From Henckelia pumila (lineage: Eukaryota > Streptophyta > Magnoliopsida > Lamiales > Gesneriaceae): a stretch of DNA of 64,000 nt. Of the stretch, positions 36,959 to 60,135 are shown one piece after another. Both the position numbers and the translations under genes were made by a program. The first letter of the stretch is position 1; every line of letters starts with the position of its first letter. The notes under the pieces are model-generated. The model saw nothing but the letters and a program-made list of their open reading frames with translations, did not search any database and was not told the origin of the DNA. The DNA is taken from NCBI RefSeq assembly GCF_033568475.1, contig NC_133120.1, positions 84,648,151-84,712,150 on the forward strand. The letters run 5' to 3'.

Positions 36959-39661
36959 CTAAAGCTTCTTTATAATTTCCTCATTTGCACGTTTGTAGTA
37001 TGTCATTCTTCGAATTGAAGAAAGTGCATCTTCATATTGTGTACTCCTAAACGCATCTTCAAATGAGTTAGACCAATATTGCAATTTTTCCTGCAACTGA
37101 AAGGCAGAAAAGAAAATGGATGGGGAAGATATCAGCATCAGAAAATTGGAAAACAAAATATCCCAAAGAGGAAAATGTTGTTACTTAAGGATGCAGACTA
37201 AACAACAGACAACAAAAGATCAACAAAAATCAAGACACGAAATTGTTGAAGCTGATTAAGCATGCCAACTTGGGATTGTCCATTTATCTTGAATGATCGT
37301 AGAAGTACAGACGAAAAGAAGCACATTCTCTGAAGCCATATGCAGTCCATGATTAGAAAGACATGAAACACCAAGCAAAATTTTAAAAACCTTGAGACGG
37401 CTAGAAGTAGTCCAACTAAACTGCGAATATGGATGAAACAGTTTCTTTCCGTTCATAGTTTCAGAATTCAAAGTTCAAAAGATAGAAGAACTGCTAAGAT
37501 CTTATGTCAACCCACATCTATAAATACCTGAGCCTGGAGCTGAATTAATGCCTCAGTGCCTTCTGCTTCTTCTACAGCTTCCCTTAACTCCATGATCTGC
37601 ATGCCAATCCACCGATTATTATTACAAAGCACTTTTCATGTCAACAACAATCCCATTCCCTAATTAAGGTTTTTTCTGCCAAAGGCTTAAAGTTAATCTA
37701 ATAGTCAAATCTTTTTTAATCACACAAGATTCAACAGGTCCACACCATTAAAAAAAACATTTTGCTAATTATATAATAAGAAGAATGAAAAGTATTAAAC
37801 TTAAGTACCCTCTCCAATAACATGGCTAATGACAACAAAGGAGCTGTGACATATTGCATGGAGAGTTATAGCAGAGAAGTGCATAAGACAAAATCTTTTG
37901 AAGCTAAAAGATTAAAAGAGAGAAAGACAAAAACAATCCTCTGCAACTGATGATTCATGAAGTACTTCGTTACCTCAGCTAGGAGTTCCAGGTCTGTAAT
38001 CCTTTCTTCTTCATCCACAATCGACCCTTCTAACTTCATCTACATAGGTCAACCTCAACATTAGTGGGAAATAATGGGGAAAAAATAATGAAAGCATTGG
38101 GAGAATTCTTTCCACTATTCTGAAAAATAAACACAGTGAGATTTTAAATGCTACACTTCATTGACATAGAAAATTCAATATGATAAAATGATTCCAGCTG
38201 CTTATTGTAAAAAAAAAGTCAATAATTTCTATTTGTTGCTTCTGAAACTAAGGGCACAAAAAATACCAAATGACAAAAATGTACTTGAATTTGAGGCATT
38301 ATTTAAGGACAAGTATACGAGATAATGCACTTGAATTTGAGGCATTAAGTTTAAGCAGAGTCGACTTCATCAAAATCCCCCAATTGAGAGTTTAAAGTGA
38401 AGTTACTTACATAGGCTCCAATCATAAGATATGGACTTCACTTCAGGAATTCACATAAAACATCAAAGATCTATACTTGTCATTTGAATAACTACAAAAA
38501 TTTCTAGGCATACTTCACCTTTCATTAATAAGCTTTATTGTTCACTACAATAACCACTAAGGATGCTATATTAATATGTGATACTCACGGTTATGATCCA
38601 AATGAGTACTCATATACCATGTAGATTGCTCTTGACAAAGGGTCAGCAAGTGTTCGATATGCATCTATCAACCGCGCAGACTGTTCAGCCGCATATTCCC
38701 GTTCTCTCTATAAAAAAGCAAACAAAAAAATCTCATCGTCAATGAAGACTGCTTTTTCTAGAAAACAAATTGGAAAAACAACATCGAGGGATTCGAGGCA
38801 GCATATGAACCTGGGTTTTTGAATGAACTAGATCAGGATGCAGTTTCCTTTGCCAGTTCTTATACTCCCTCTCCAATTCTCCTACGTCAACATTGTAATC
38901 CCTCCCCCTATAATGGAGCAAAATTTCCGGACATCATTCTTCAAGACCGAAAAGATATAGGTCACATTGACGTCGTGCATGTTCAGCATCAAAATATAAA
39001 TAGATGAAGAGGTCCTCAAAAATCATCTCGAAATTCAACATATTGCGTCCAATTATCACATTCAACTTCATATAAATATGCCAGCACTAAAGCTCTGCAT
39101 AGTATGAATAATTCCGAGACAGCAGAAAAATCCCGAAAAAACAATTATCAAAGCGCGCATCGAAATAGCGATCTACAAACATCAATACTAAAATTGGTCC
39201 AAAATTTGAACGCAATAACTTTAATCCTAATTTTCCGTAATACAGAATACCCACATTCCGAAAATTTGGAAGTAATCAACGGAGCCATAGACCGGTTGCA
39301 CACTGCGACAAGTATGACAGAACAGAAACGGAGTCGTATTCGCACCCTCGGCGTCACAATTCCAGCAGCGCTGGAGTTTCTCACTGGAACCAGACTGGGA
39401 GCAGAAAAAAGAGCTATTGGGATCAAAAGTTAAGGTATCGATCCATTTCGCACCAAATAAAAGAGCTGGGTTCGGGAAAAACGACGTTCTGGCAGAAAGA
39501 AAGGGGTTTCCACCAAATCTTCCAGTGAAACGAGAAGATGAAAAATGTAAAAGAGAGGAATTTCGATAGAATAAATTAAAACGCAGAGAATCCGAAAGTG
39601 GAAAAGGGAATTTCTTTGAATTGATTATCCGCAAAGCAGCTGAAGTTTGCTTTCTCCACAT
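36959..39661 (-). CDS. HSCB: HscB-type iron-sulfur cluster co-chaperone (6 exons)
   Basis: Exons on the minus strand: 39661-39255, 38907-38811, 38707-38618, 38039-37974, 37596-37528, 37096-36959; 288 aa. Residues 1 to about 60 are Arg/Ser-rich and lack acidic residues, a likely mitochondrial presequence. A CxxC...CxxC zinc-type motif (Cys99, 102, 115, 118) leads into the J domain (VDYFQIFGM), with HPD at 159-161 split from the CxxC exon by intron 1. The C-terminal three-helix domain ends LQYWSNSFEDAF...IRRMTYYKRANEEIIKKL. HscB is the J-protein that loads Isu/Iscu onto the Hsp70 chaperone during Fe-S cluster transfer. The exon 1 donor is GGAAT/GTGGGT; the next GT, 4 bp on, breaks frame. Confidence 0.93.
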
Positions 39662-41110
39662 AGTGACTCGGTGGAGGAGGAGAAGAAGAATAATGATTCA
39701 TTTTATTCTGCAACATCCAAAATAACAATCGATTGTAAATTTATGAGCAATTTAGCCCCAAGGTGCAAACTGCGAATTCCCCATGACCATGCATCGCCCA
39801 CACAATTTTATGCTGAATACGCATTATTTTGTTAATTAATTCTTCTTCTTTTTTCTTTTTTCTTTTTTCTTTTTTGTAACATTAACCTATATATAACTTC
39901 TATGCTTTTAACTCAATTTGGTAAAAAAAAATCTTTATAGTATTGAAACTGGAGTTTTTTCACTCTTACCCCTGGATCAAGAGGATCTTTCGACAAAATA
40001 AAAACTTATAATATCCGTAGATTACAATACATAAGATGTTAGAGTTTTTTTACTCATAAAATAGATCTCACCACTCCAAAACTCATCTTTAAATAATAGT
40101 TCACTACAACAAATTATTTTTTTTTACGCTACAACAAATTCGATATGATCCAATATGTTATATAAATATTGTGCATTCTATGGCATGACATTTTTTTCAA
40201 TTTATTAATCAATCGTTCGTATAACCAAGATAACCACATCTTGATAAACTCCCTTCTGAGGGACATTGTTGCTTTGCCCTTGAGGACGTGAGAATTGAGA
40301 GGTCCCTTGCACTGCCATCTCATCCGCAAAACTTGCTTCTCTGCAAGGAGTGTCCTATGATTCATTGAGTGTCCATCGCCATTGAATCGAAGAGAAAACC
40401 CAACCAAACAAAGCCAAATAGTAGTAATACTAATACTAACAATGTCAACTGGTAAATTACACTTTTTAAAAATGAATTTAAACAGACGCTACTTATTAAG
40501 TATAAACGAATTATTATAGGACTAAAACACCTGGCCAAGAACATGATAAACTTTGAATCATTTACACGAGACGATCGTTCAACCCCTATACCTGTTTTGT
40601 TTTCTTAGCAAGCGACAAGACACCAAAGACTAGAAACGATTAGTATTATGGCTCTATAGAATAGCAACATAATTGTTTCTTTTACAAAGTAATATCCCCA
40701 TTTTATAAAAACAAGAAATACAACCAAATGGGGTGAAAAGAACCTCAAACGAAAAATGATATTAAAGAGAACGTAGTACGGAACTCCTAACTATACCCAC
40801 TTTACAGCCCCATCCACCAAAATCTTGTCATGTTCATGATTAAAAAAAAATTACACGGGACGACAAAATCTTCCCGGCTATTTCAAGAGCAGGTAATAAT
40901 GGGATACCAAGCAAAATACCATTCCCCCAGCCAAGTCAAGAGGACAAAAATAATAGCCAAAGGGGTGACCATAACGTCCTTTTAGAAGGAACGGTAGAAA
41001 AAAGAAGCATCACGCATCCTGTCAGCCATACGCTTTCCTTGCCATATCCACAGTTGAAAAATTCCGCATTTGAATTGTGGATTTCAGATTTAGATCAAAC
41101 AAAATTATAA
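39662..41110. other. spacer between HSCB and UBP12-like gene
   Basis: Contains the HSCB promoter (left) and the UBP 3' flank (right), with TTCTTTTTTC repeats at about 39841-39875. The minus-strand ORF at 40129-40407 encodes a basic 92-residue peptide that I do not recognise; no splice or family support, so not called. Confidence 0.45.
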
Positions 41111-52247
<11,137 letters not shown>

Positions 52248-53504
52248 GGCCGGAGATATTGGCACCGCCCGATTGATAAATTGACAGGGAATCAGAGTAA
52301 TGCGAACGTGGGGAGAGAGAGAGGCGGAGGGAGGGAGATTTAGAGAGACAATCAATCGTAGGCTTTCTGGGTTTTCTGTGCGTTGGTTTTCGAAGGGGGT
52401 GTGTTCGGAATTACTGGCAAAGGTAAGGGTAAAGTAGGAAGTATAAACATGGAGATAGCGAGAAGAGAGTAACAGATTTGTGGCGTACCATAAAATATAG
52501 TGTTATTTAATGGCAAATAAAATCTTGACACGTGGTTATTCGTTATTTATGTCATTTGTTAGACGTTAATATTAGGGCAACTTGGGATTGAGTCCCCCAT
52601 TTTAAATATAAGTTTAGATTTAATCCTTATTTCAGAAAATTTGTTTCAACTTCCTGGTTTCATATTTATTTTCATGAATAAAAATTTGTACAAAAGGTTA
52701 AATATATGGTACAAACATATGATATTTGAGTATTAATAATTTTAGATCTGGTATAAAAATTTTGATTATAACATTGAAACAAATTTTTTAATACTAAAAG
52801 CTTATCGTAGTCCGTACATACATGTTTATCTACAAAATATTTATATTAACGCATTTGTTCATTATGAATCAGAACAAATATCAGTATTTTGAGAATCGCA
52901 AAAATTAAAAATTTATGCGCACATAAATTTAAAAATTTGAGTACAAAAGTATTTAATTTACGTATTGATTTATATATTTATGGCATCAATTGCCTCAAAT
53001 GAAGTACAAAAATCATGATTTATATTTTTAGTTTTAGATAGATGAAATATAACACAAAATATTTATACCAAGAAAACTTGTTTTTATACCAGATCTGAAA
53101 TACTTAGTATTGAAATTTCATATATTTGTACCTGATTTTCAATTTTTTATACATGTTTTTCAATTAGAAAATAACTGTGGGCCCAGGGAGTAAATACAAA
53201 CTTTTTTTGAATCAGGGAGTGCAGTAAAAAAAAATATATGTCGAAGACTGAATGTTAACAAAACATATGGAATGGAGAGTTTTTACCAATTAACTCTTAT
53301 TTCGAAACGACGTCACAAATCTATATTTTTTAGACGTTAATAATAATAATTGATATTATTCATATTCGTAAAAAAAAAATCAATATTTTTGTCATAAGAA
53401 ACTATATTTTTCATGTATTGTATAAGATTAGAGTAGTATCTCACAAAAATATTTATTATTTCGTGTTTTTTTCCTCCTTGACATAATTGGATATCCGATC
53501 TTTA

Positions 53505-53942
53505 GAGTGTGTTTGGTAGACAGGATTTGGATGGGATTTGGTGGGATTTGGATTTGTAAATACTGTTTTAGTGTTTGACAAAATGAAATTTTAAAACGGG
53601 ATTGGTATTTGATGGGATTTCATGAGATTTCATTTAACTAAGTGAAATCCTTATAAAATTGATCGGATTTCATGGGATTTCATGGGATTTGAGTTTATAA
53701 AAATAATAAAATTATTTCTTATAATAAATTTATAAACTTTAGTTATAAATTTAAGTTTTTTAAACATTTTTTTTTAAAAAATATCACTTTCCAAAAATTT
53801 ATGTTAGCAAATTCTAATATGTATTTTAACTTTTTTTCCAAACACCAAAACGGAATTTGAATTCCATGAATTCCAATTCCAATTCCAAATCCAATTTCAA
53901 ATCCAATTCCAAATTCTATTTTTTAGGCATCCAAACACAGTG
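53505..53942. mobile_element. Tourist-like (PIF/Harbinger) MITE
   Basis: Ends AGTGTGTTTGG and, on the complement, ACTGTGTTTGG, flanked by TTA (53502-53504 and 53943-53945), the usual Harbinger target. The left half has GGGATTTCAT repeats and the right half the complementary AATTCCAA/AATCCAA repeats, so the element can fold back along its length. Confidence 0.65.
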
Positions 53943-55027
53943 TTAGAATTAACCGACATGAGTAGGTTCCCGTTTATTTTTGTTTTTACTTTTCCTTTTA
54001 ACTTTGTATTTAATAATGAATATAATATTCTTTCTTTTGCTCCTTTTCATTTCAATTATTTATCTACTTACTATAAATAGCGTGGATTTTGGTTATCTAA
54101 GACAAACTATTCCCTGGTCACGCCTTGTACTTATCCCACGTTAAAATATTTTAGCTTTAAAAGTTTATATATATTTTTATTTAATGATGATGTGATAAAA
54201 GTGATGGGCTATAACTCGTTTGTGGTCGGTCATGTCTATAAATGGGATTACGTGATCGTTCACAGTTATAACTTATATGTACCCACGAATTTTAACATTT
54301 TTTTAATTTTTTTTTATCCAGATAACAACAAGTATTGAAGTAAAGTGATAGATGTATAATATGATAAATAAAAATTACGTAAACAAAAAATATAAAAAGA
54401 GACGATCTCACATAGTCAATATTATGAGATAAATATCATATTTTACTCGATCTAGGAATGCCAAAATATTAATTTCGTTGTACATTTGGATAGATCGATC
54501 TATCTCACAAATATAAATTCGATATATCATCTAACAGAAACACTTCATTAAAAAAACTGAGGAATATGGGAAAAAAATAAACATACATACAAAATAGATC
54601 TTGTTAAACTTTCTCGTGATTTTTAAATGAAAGATGATAGTATGTGGTTATTTGTCGTATCATATACTTCTGATTTCAAATTTTTTTAAAATCTTTTTTA
54701 ACAATAAAAATGAACGAGTATTTTTTATAAACTATATATATAATTCATTCTACTTGGTATATACACAATATAAATTAACAGTTAGGAATGTTTTTCGAAG
54801 TTTTATTTAGTACTCTCTATCTCATTGATATAAATAAGTGTTTTTTTCAAATATATTAAAAAAAATTTAAAAATAAATTTTAAAAAACAATTTATATTCT
54901 GTCTTAAAATTTTAATATAAAAAAATAACTGTATAAATAATTAATTGTAGTAGAAGTAACTTAATAAAAGATGAGAAATTATATTAAATATAAAAGTAGC
55001 TATATATCTGATACGGATGAAAATTTA

Positions 55028-55137
55028 ACCTAAATAAATGGGAGAGAAAGAAATATATTTTTATATATATAAATATATATATACCTAAATAAATGGGAGA
55101 GAAAGAAATATATTTTTATATATATAAATATATATAT
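55028..55137. repeat. 55-bp tandem duplication
   Basis: Units 55028-55082 and 55083-55137 are identical, each ACCTAAATAAATGGGAGAG followed by an AT-rich tail. Confidence 0.9.
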
Positions 55138-55494
55138 ACCGTTTAATTGAGGGATAAGATAAATAATATATAGATAAGTAATATAATGTAATAAAAATAA
55201 ATAAAAAATAATAGTTAAAATAGTATTGAATTTGATTGATAGATTATAGTTTATTAGATTTAATTGATTAAATTTTATATAAAAATATTAAATGATCATT
55301 TTAACTTTTTATTAAATAAAATATAAATAATATTATTTATAAAGAATAATATAGTAATTTAAATTCAATGATTTATTGATGCAAGATAAATTATTAATAA
55401 TTTGATTGATGTAAAATTAATAATTAAAAGGGGGATAAATAATATTATGAGGATAACACGATATTAAATGAAATAAATTATACAAAAATTAATA

Positions 55495-55495
<1 letters not shown>

Positions 55496-55525
<30 letters not shown>
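55496..55525. repeat. (AAT)n microsatellite
   Basis: Run of AAT triplets in the spacer. Confidence 0.85.
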
Positions 55526-56271
55526 TGTACGAAACGAGACAGAGAGTATTGAATTCAGCATTTTATCCTTACCATAAAAAATACATACTTTAATTTTTAT
55601 TTTCATATTTTTTTTACAAAAAGACATTAAAATCAAAGGCGATGCTCAAATCACTCAAAAGTACCTAAATCAAAATTGAACCCAAAAATTTTCACTCGCA
55701 TAATTCGGATATTATTTAATTTGTCGCATCACCGACACTTCAAATTCACAAGCAACCGTGCCGTATAAATCACAAATTATATCATTTGCTCCTTGACGGT
55801 GTTTTATCCAACATGCCACATATCTCACAACCATATCCTGTCTGTGTCTTCCACACATACCTAGCTAGAGCTAAAATGATTTAAAAAGCTCCTATAGATT
55901 CGTAGACATTGTTTACTTAATTTTTAATGAAAATCACATAATATATATATATACATATTATGATATTAATGCATATACATTAATATATACATCGTAATTT
56001 TGTTTTAAAAAAAAAACTCATAAATCCAACAACAATGAAAAGAAATTACAATAATCTTAGCATTTATTAATACTGCACACTGGGCCATTTCCACCTGCAG
56101 ACAATGGCTTCCAACCGTACATACGCAAGTACATGGTAACATGTCTCGTAAAGGAAAAAACATATATATTAGGTAGTCCATTATTTATTCTCACAAAATC
56201 TATTACTATATATATCTTATAATTCGACTAGAGATACATAGAAATAGTATTCGATTTTTGTAAATTATCCA

Positions 56272-57466
56272 TCAATGTGATTTCTTTTGCGGTTTCACGA
56301 TGAGCACCGGACACCTTGCGTGGTGGACACAGTAATCGCTCACACTTCCCAACAACGCCCTAAAACATTTCGCCAAACCATATATGTTCGTTAAATTTAG
56401 CTTATTATATATTACATAATACAAACAAATTTCTAAATGATATTGGATTAACATTAGTATAAAAAATTTGTTGGAGGTGCAGGTTGATATAATAAATTAA
56501 GTTAATTAAATTAAATTAATAAAAGAATAAATATTTTTTCCAATTAATTATTTACTAGCACGTACATATAATATATTAGAGTACTGTTGTATACAAGCAA
56601 TCCGTTTTTTATAATAAAATTATATTTTAATTAAAATTATCAAATAAAATGATTGCACTATATATTAAATATAAAAAAATGAAAGAAATATTTAAACGAA
56701 AAAAAGAAAAAAAATTGAGATAATAAATACATATTATATTAATTATATTAAATATAAAAAACGAGAGAAATAGTTAAATGAGAAAAAGAAAAGAAATTGA
56801 GATAGTAAAGAGAAGGGTTTATGATGTGTGTGTTTTATATATATAAAAACCTATAATGTTCATCACTATGTTTATTACTGATGTGACACTATTTTATTGG
56901 ATGTGATAAAGATGTGATAAATTGTAGTTCCAATAGAATACTGCCACATCATTGGTGGGCATGGTCGTAAGCATACACTTAAAAGAAACTATATATATAT
57001 TCTATATATATTTTTGTTGGCAAACCAAGAGATAATCAACTGAAGGTCTTTTACATAATAGTAGTATAGATATAGATAATACCTCTTGATTTGGCCAAGC
57101 CCGCGACTGCCGATAACGAGAAGATGAATGTTCATATCTTCCACAGCCCGACAGATGGCGTCCTTTGGATCACCCTCAAGGATCAGAGTCTTCGCAATCA
57201 ACTGCGTGAATGATGAATCAAATACATATATATCCCTTTAATCGGCCCTTTTAGTAATATTCAATCAATTAGAGGAAAATTAATTAATTTTATGGGCAAA
57301 TTAATTTAATTTGTCACATACTGATTTCTCCCTACACATTTCATACGCACGGGACAGAATTCTCGCGGCATTCTGCTCCTGGGATTTGCTTGTGGATTCC
57401 TCAACTGGTTAACAAGATATTATATTGAATAATCAAGCGGTGAAATCAACTTATATATTTTAGAGG

Positions 57467-57532
<66 letters not shown>

Positions 57533-57659
57533 TTGATCACATAGGCAACCATCATGGACAATTACGTGAGCAACAGCCGACGTGACACCTTATACATTCA
57601 ACGAGTGATTGACGTAAGCTATTGCTCACGTAGTTGTCTGGTTGCTCATTTGATCAAAA

Positions 57660-57707
<48 letters not shown>

Positions 57708-58015
57708 GAGCTATATAATTAATGGAGCAAAAACATACCATATCCACTGGGGAAACCATAGCGAGGCATGGGCTGCACCACATGGGCTATGGTGACCACC
57801 TTGGATTCGCCAGTAGTTTCCGTACTGCCTGGTGTGGCGTTGAATCCACCGGCCGAGCCCTGACGCAAAATCTTATCGAGGAGCCATTGAAGCGCGTGGA
57901 AGCTCTCGTCGCTGTCGTCGATGGCCACCAATATATTCATGTGCTTTGTCTGTTCCGCCGTCATCGCCGTACCCGCCGCATCACGCGCAGCTGCAGCGCC
58001 ATACGACTCCTCCAT
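56272..58015 (-). CDS. universal stress protein (UspA-type, ATP-binding), 4 exons
   Basis: Exons on the minus strand: 58015-57739, 57404-57322, 57201-57083, 56359-56272; 188 aa, all joins in frame. The core begins at MNILVAIDDSDESFHALQW (about residue 26) and the C-terminal half holds VIGSRGLGQIKR joined by splicing to ALLGSVSDYCVHHA. This gives the G-2x-G-9x-G-S nucleotide-binding motif (Gly151, Gly154, Gly164, Ser165) of ATP-binding Usp proteins, which would be lost if exon 4 were missed. The end is CPVLIVKPQKKSH. The start at 58015 (MEESYG) is preferred; an in-frame ATG at 58102 would add 29 residues of uncertain value. Plant Usp proteins are small stress-responsive factors, some nucleotide-dependent chaperones; the specific role is unknown. 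Confidence 0.9.
57470..57528. repeat. (AT)n microsatellite, left of intronic MITE
   Basis: About 29 AT units in intron 1 of the Usp gene. Confidence 0.95.
57531..57659. mobile_element. small MITE-like inverted repeat in Usp intron 1
   Basis: Left arm TTTTGATCACATAGGCAACC...TACGTGAGCAACAGC pairs with the complement of the right arm, TTTTGATCAAATGAGCAACC...TACGTGAGCAATAGC. The element is 129 bp and is framed by AT microsatellites on both sides, which suggests TA-targeted insertion into an (AT)n tract or repeat growth from a TA duplication. Confidence 0.75.
57663..57703. repeat. (AT)n microsatellite, right of intronic MITE
   Basis: About 20 AT units directly after the MITE, in the same intron. 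Confidence 0.95.
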
Positions 58016-58520
58016 CTCGATCCCGGCTAGTTCGGTCTCTGTATGTAGGAGCCGCGACGCGCACAATGTTTGTTTATGATATATATGGTTGGCTCGATGC
58101 ACGGCGCGTGTAAGGATTTGTTATATGGACACGTGTTTTTTTGGTCGTTATTGCATGCATGCTGAAATGGATAGTTGTTCGTGCATGGTGGACAAATGTC
58201 GAGTATTAAAAACATTGACGAAGGATTGTTTGGCTGATTGGAAAATTCAACTAAATTTGATGAAAATAATGATTTTGATTAAGATGGAGTGAGGGACGTC
58301 GGTGTGGATTAAATATTTAAAAAAAGTAACTGTTATTAAAATTTTGAAAAATGACATATAATAAATAAATATAAACAAAACTATAAAAGTAAGACAAAGT
58401 TGATAGTTGGATGCGACTACACGGTGGAATTCACCTGATTAATCATAATATCGATGTAACAATTACTATAATTTAAACTGTTTGGAATAACGAAAATTCA
58501 AAGCATAATTGATATTTAAT
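58016..58520. other. Usp leader and promoter region
   Basis: Upstream of the Usp start. The first about 200 bp include the probable 5' UTR and hold the optional upstream ATG at 58102. No other gene is seen. Confidence 0.4.
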
Positions 58521-58547
58521 GAGATTCATTGAGATTTCACGGAGATT

Positions 58548-59248
58548 TTGTTAAAAGGATGGTATTCTGAAGAATTTGACAATCAACAGTGCGCAGCAAC
58601 AAAGAATAAGTCGAGACGAGAGAGTTTCTCTATCCGCAAGACGAAATTGCCCGTTAAAAGTGCTCGACGTTGGATGCATTAATCGTTTCTAAGATACAAA
58701 GACTTTGCGAACGAGATATATCAACACAAAAAATATCTCGAACTTCAGCGAACTAAAATATGAAAACATTAACTTTCTTTTGAGAAAGAGGGAGGAAATC
58801 GCAGTGAAAGCAAAAACTCTGATGTTTTACTTTCTCAAATGTTTTGTCAGCGTTTCAGATGTTTTTCTATATATTTATACGTTATAACCGATCATATATA
58901 TATCTTAAGACTTCAAACAATACGTCTCATGGTCTAAAGATGCAACTCATGATAGAAAAAGCCCAGAAACAGGTGCAACTTTTCGGACTGTAGAGGGCGC
59001 GCTCGGTCGGTAATTTTTAACCGATCGAGCGCCCCACATTTACCAACTTTATGTTTCGCTCAAACGATGCTGCGCTCGGTCGGTAGTTTCTTACCGATCG
59101 AGCGCACTAAAATTTTTTTTATTTTTTTTTCTTTAACCAAATTTTATTCAAAAAGAATAATTGATCATAAGATCTCGCCTCGACTTATTATTTGTTGTTG
59201 CTGTTGATTGTCAAGTTCTTCAGAATTCGGAATATCATCCTTTTAACA
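58548..59248. mobile_element. foldback element with about 70-bp terminal inverted repeats
   Basis: The left arm at 58548-58620 (TTGTTAAAAGGATGGTATTC ... AATAAGTCGAGACGAG) is the imperfect complement of 59174-59248. The interior has two GC-rich hairpins, 58994-59034 and 59071-59106, and no transposase. ORF 58705-58887 has no motif. Family unknown. Confidence 0.75.
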
Positions 59249-60130
59249 GATTTAGTTGAAGAGATTAATGAGATTTTACTGGATTTGAGCTAGTGGTCTT
59301 AAAATCAGACCGGGCCGGCCAGTTTGAGCGAACCAGTTATAGGTCTGGTCGAAACGCCTCAAAAATCGTTTTAACAGTTAAACTGGTCAAAAACCAAAAC
59401 ACCAATTGAACCAATTTTCCGATTTTTTTTAAAAAAATTAATTTTATTATTCAAAACCTTAAATTTAGTATTTTATTATATATATATATATATGATTATT
59501 TGAAATTTATACTGCATTAAAAATATTAATTTAGTATTACTAGATTTTTTAATTAATTAATTATTGTTTTTTAAAATGTATAACTATATCAATATATTTT
59601 GAATATATTATATAGTTATTTAGTTTACAGATAAATATATTTTTTGTTGTCTATTTATATAATCTGTTAGGTTTTTAAAATTTTAAAATATATAAATTTA
59701 AGTAAATAAATAAATATATTATTTATTATATTATATTATATAAACGATTTTATGGTTCGATCGTCAGGTTAAAATTTTCCGATCGATTGAATTGTTTTTT
59801 AAAATAGATCGGTTCAATTATCGATCCGATTACGAAAACATTGATTCGAGCTTTAGAGAAAATAAATTTTTTTTGGTATTAATATTGTATATCTGCCTCA
59901 TAAATTTTATATTCTCTCATCAAATTTATTAAAATATGATATATTTGATTTTTTAAGGTAAACTTGTAAATTCATTGAGAAAATTCGTCTGCTACAAGCT
60001 TCATCAACCAATAAAAAAATTTCTCATTTACCCAAACAAAACAAAAGATGAAGGAAAGAAAAAAATAAAATACGCTACGTTATGAGCGGTCATATTGGCC
60101 AATATATATTCATGAATAATATCTGTAACA
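59249..60130. other. AT-rich spacer with repetitive words
   Basis: AT-rich spacer. Repetitive GGTC/GACC-type words near 59310-59420 and 59745-59830 (CCGGGCCGGCC, TCGGTTCAATTATCGATCCG) resemble the ends of a decayed DNA transposon, but I cannot pair them convincingly. No coding exon. Confidence 0.35.
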
Positions 60131-60135
60131 ACTGG

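Larger units (their letters stand above)
52248..56271. other. 4-kb gene-free spacer
   Basis: The left end is the UBP12 leader and promoter, with a GGGAGAGAGAGAGGCGGAGGG-like purine stretch in the leader (complement side shown on plus near 52310). The remainder is AT-rich with a Tourist-like MITE, a 55-bp tandem duplication and an (AAT)n run. No coding exon is supported. Confidence 0.5.

Noticed and set aside
40129-40407. 92-codon minus-strand ORF between HSCB and UBP12
   Set aside because: No recognised family, no splice context, and no conserved neighbour; could be a remnant, but I cannot support it.
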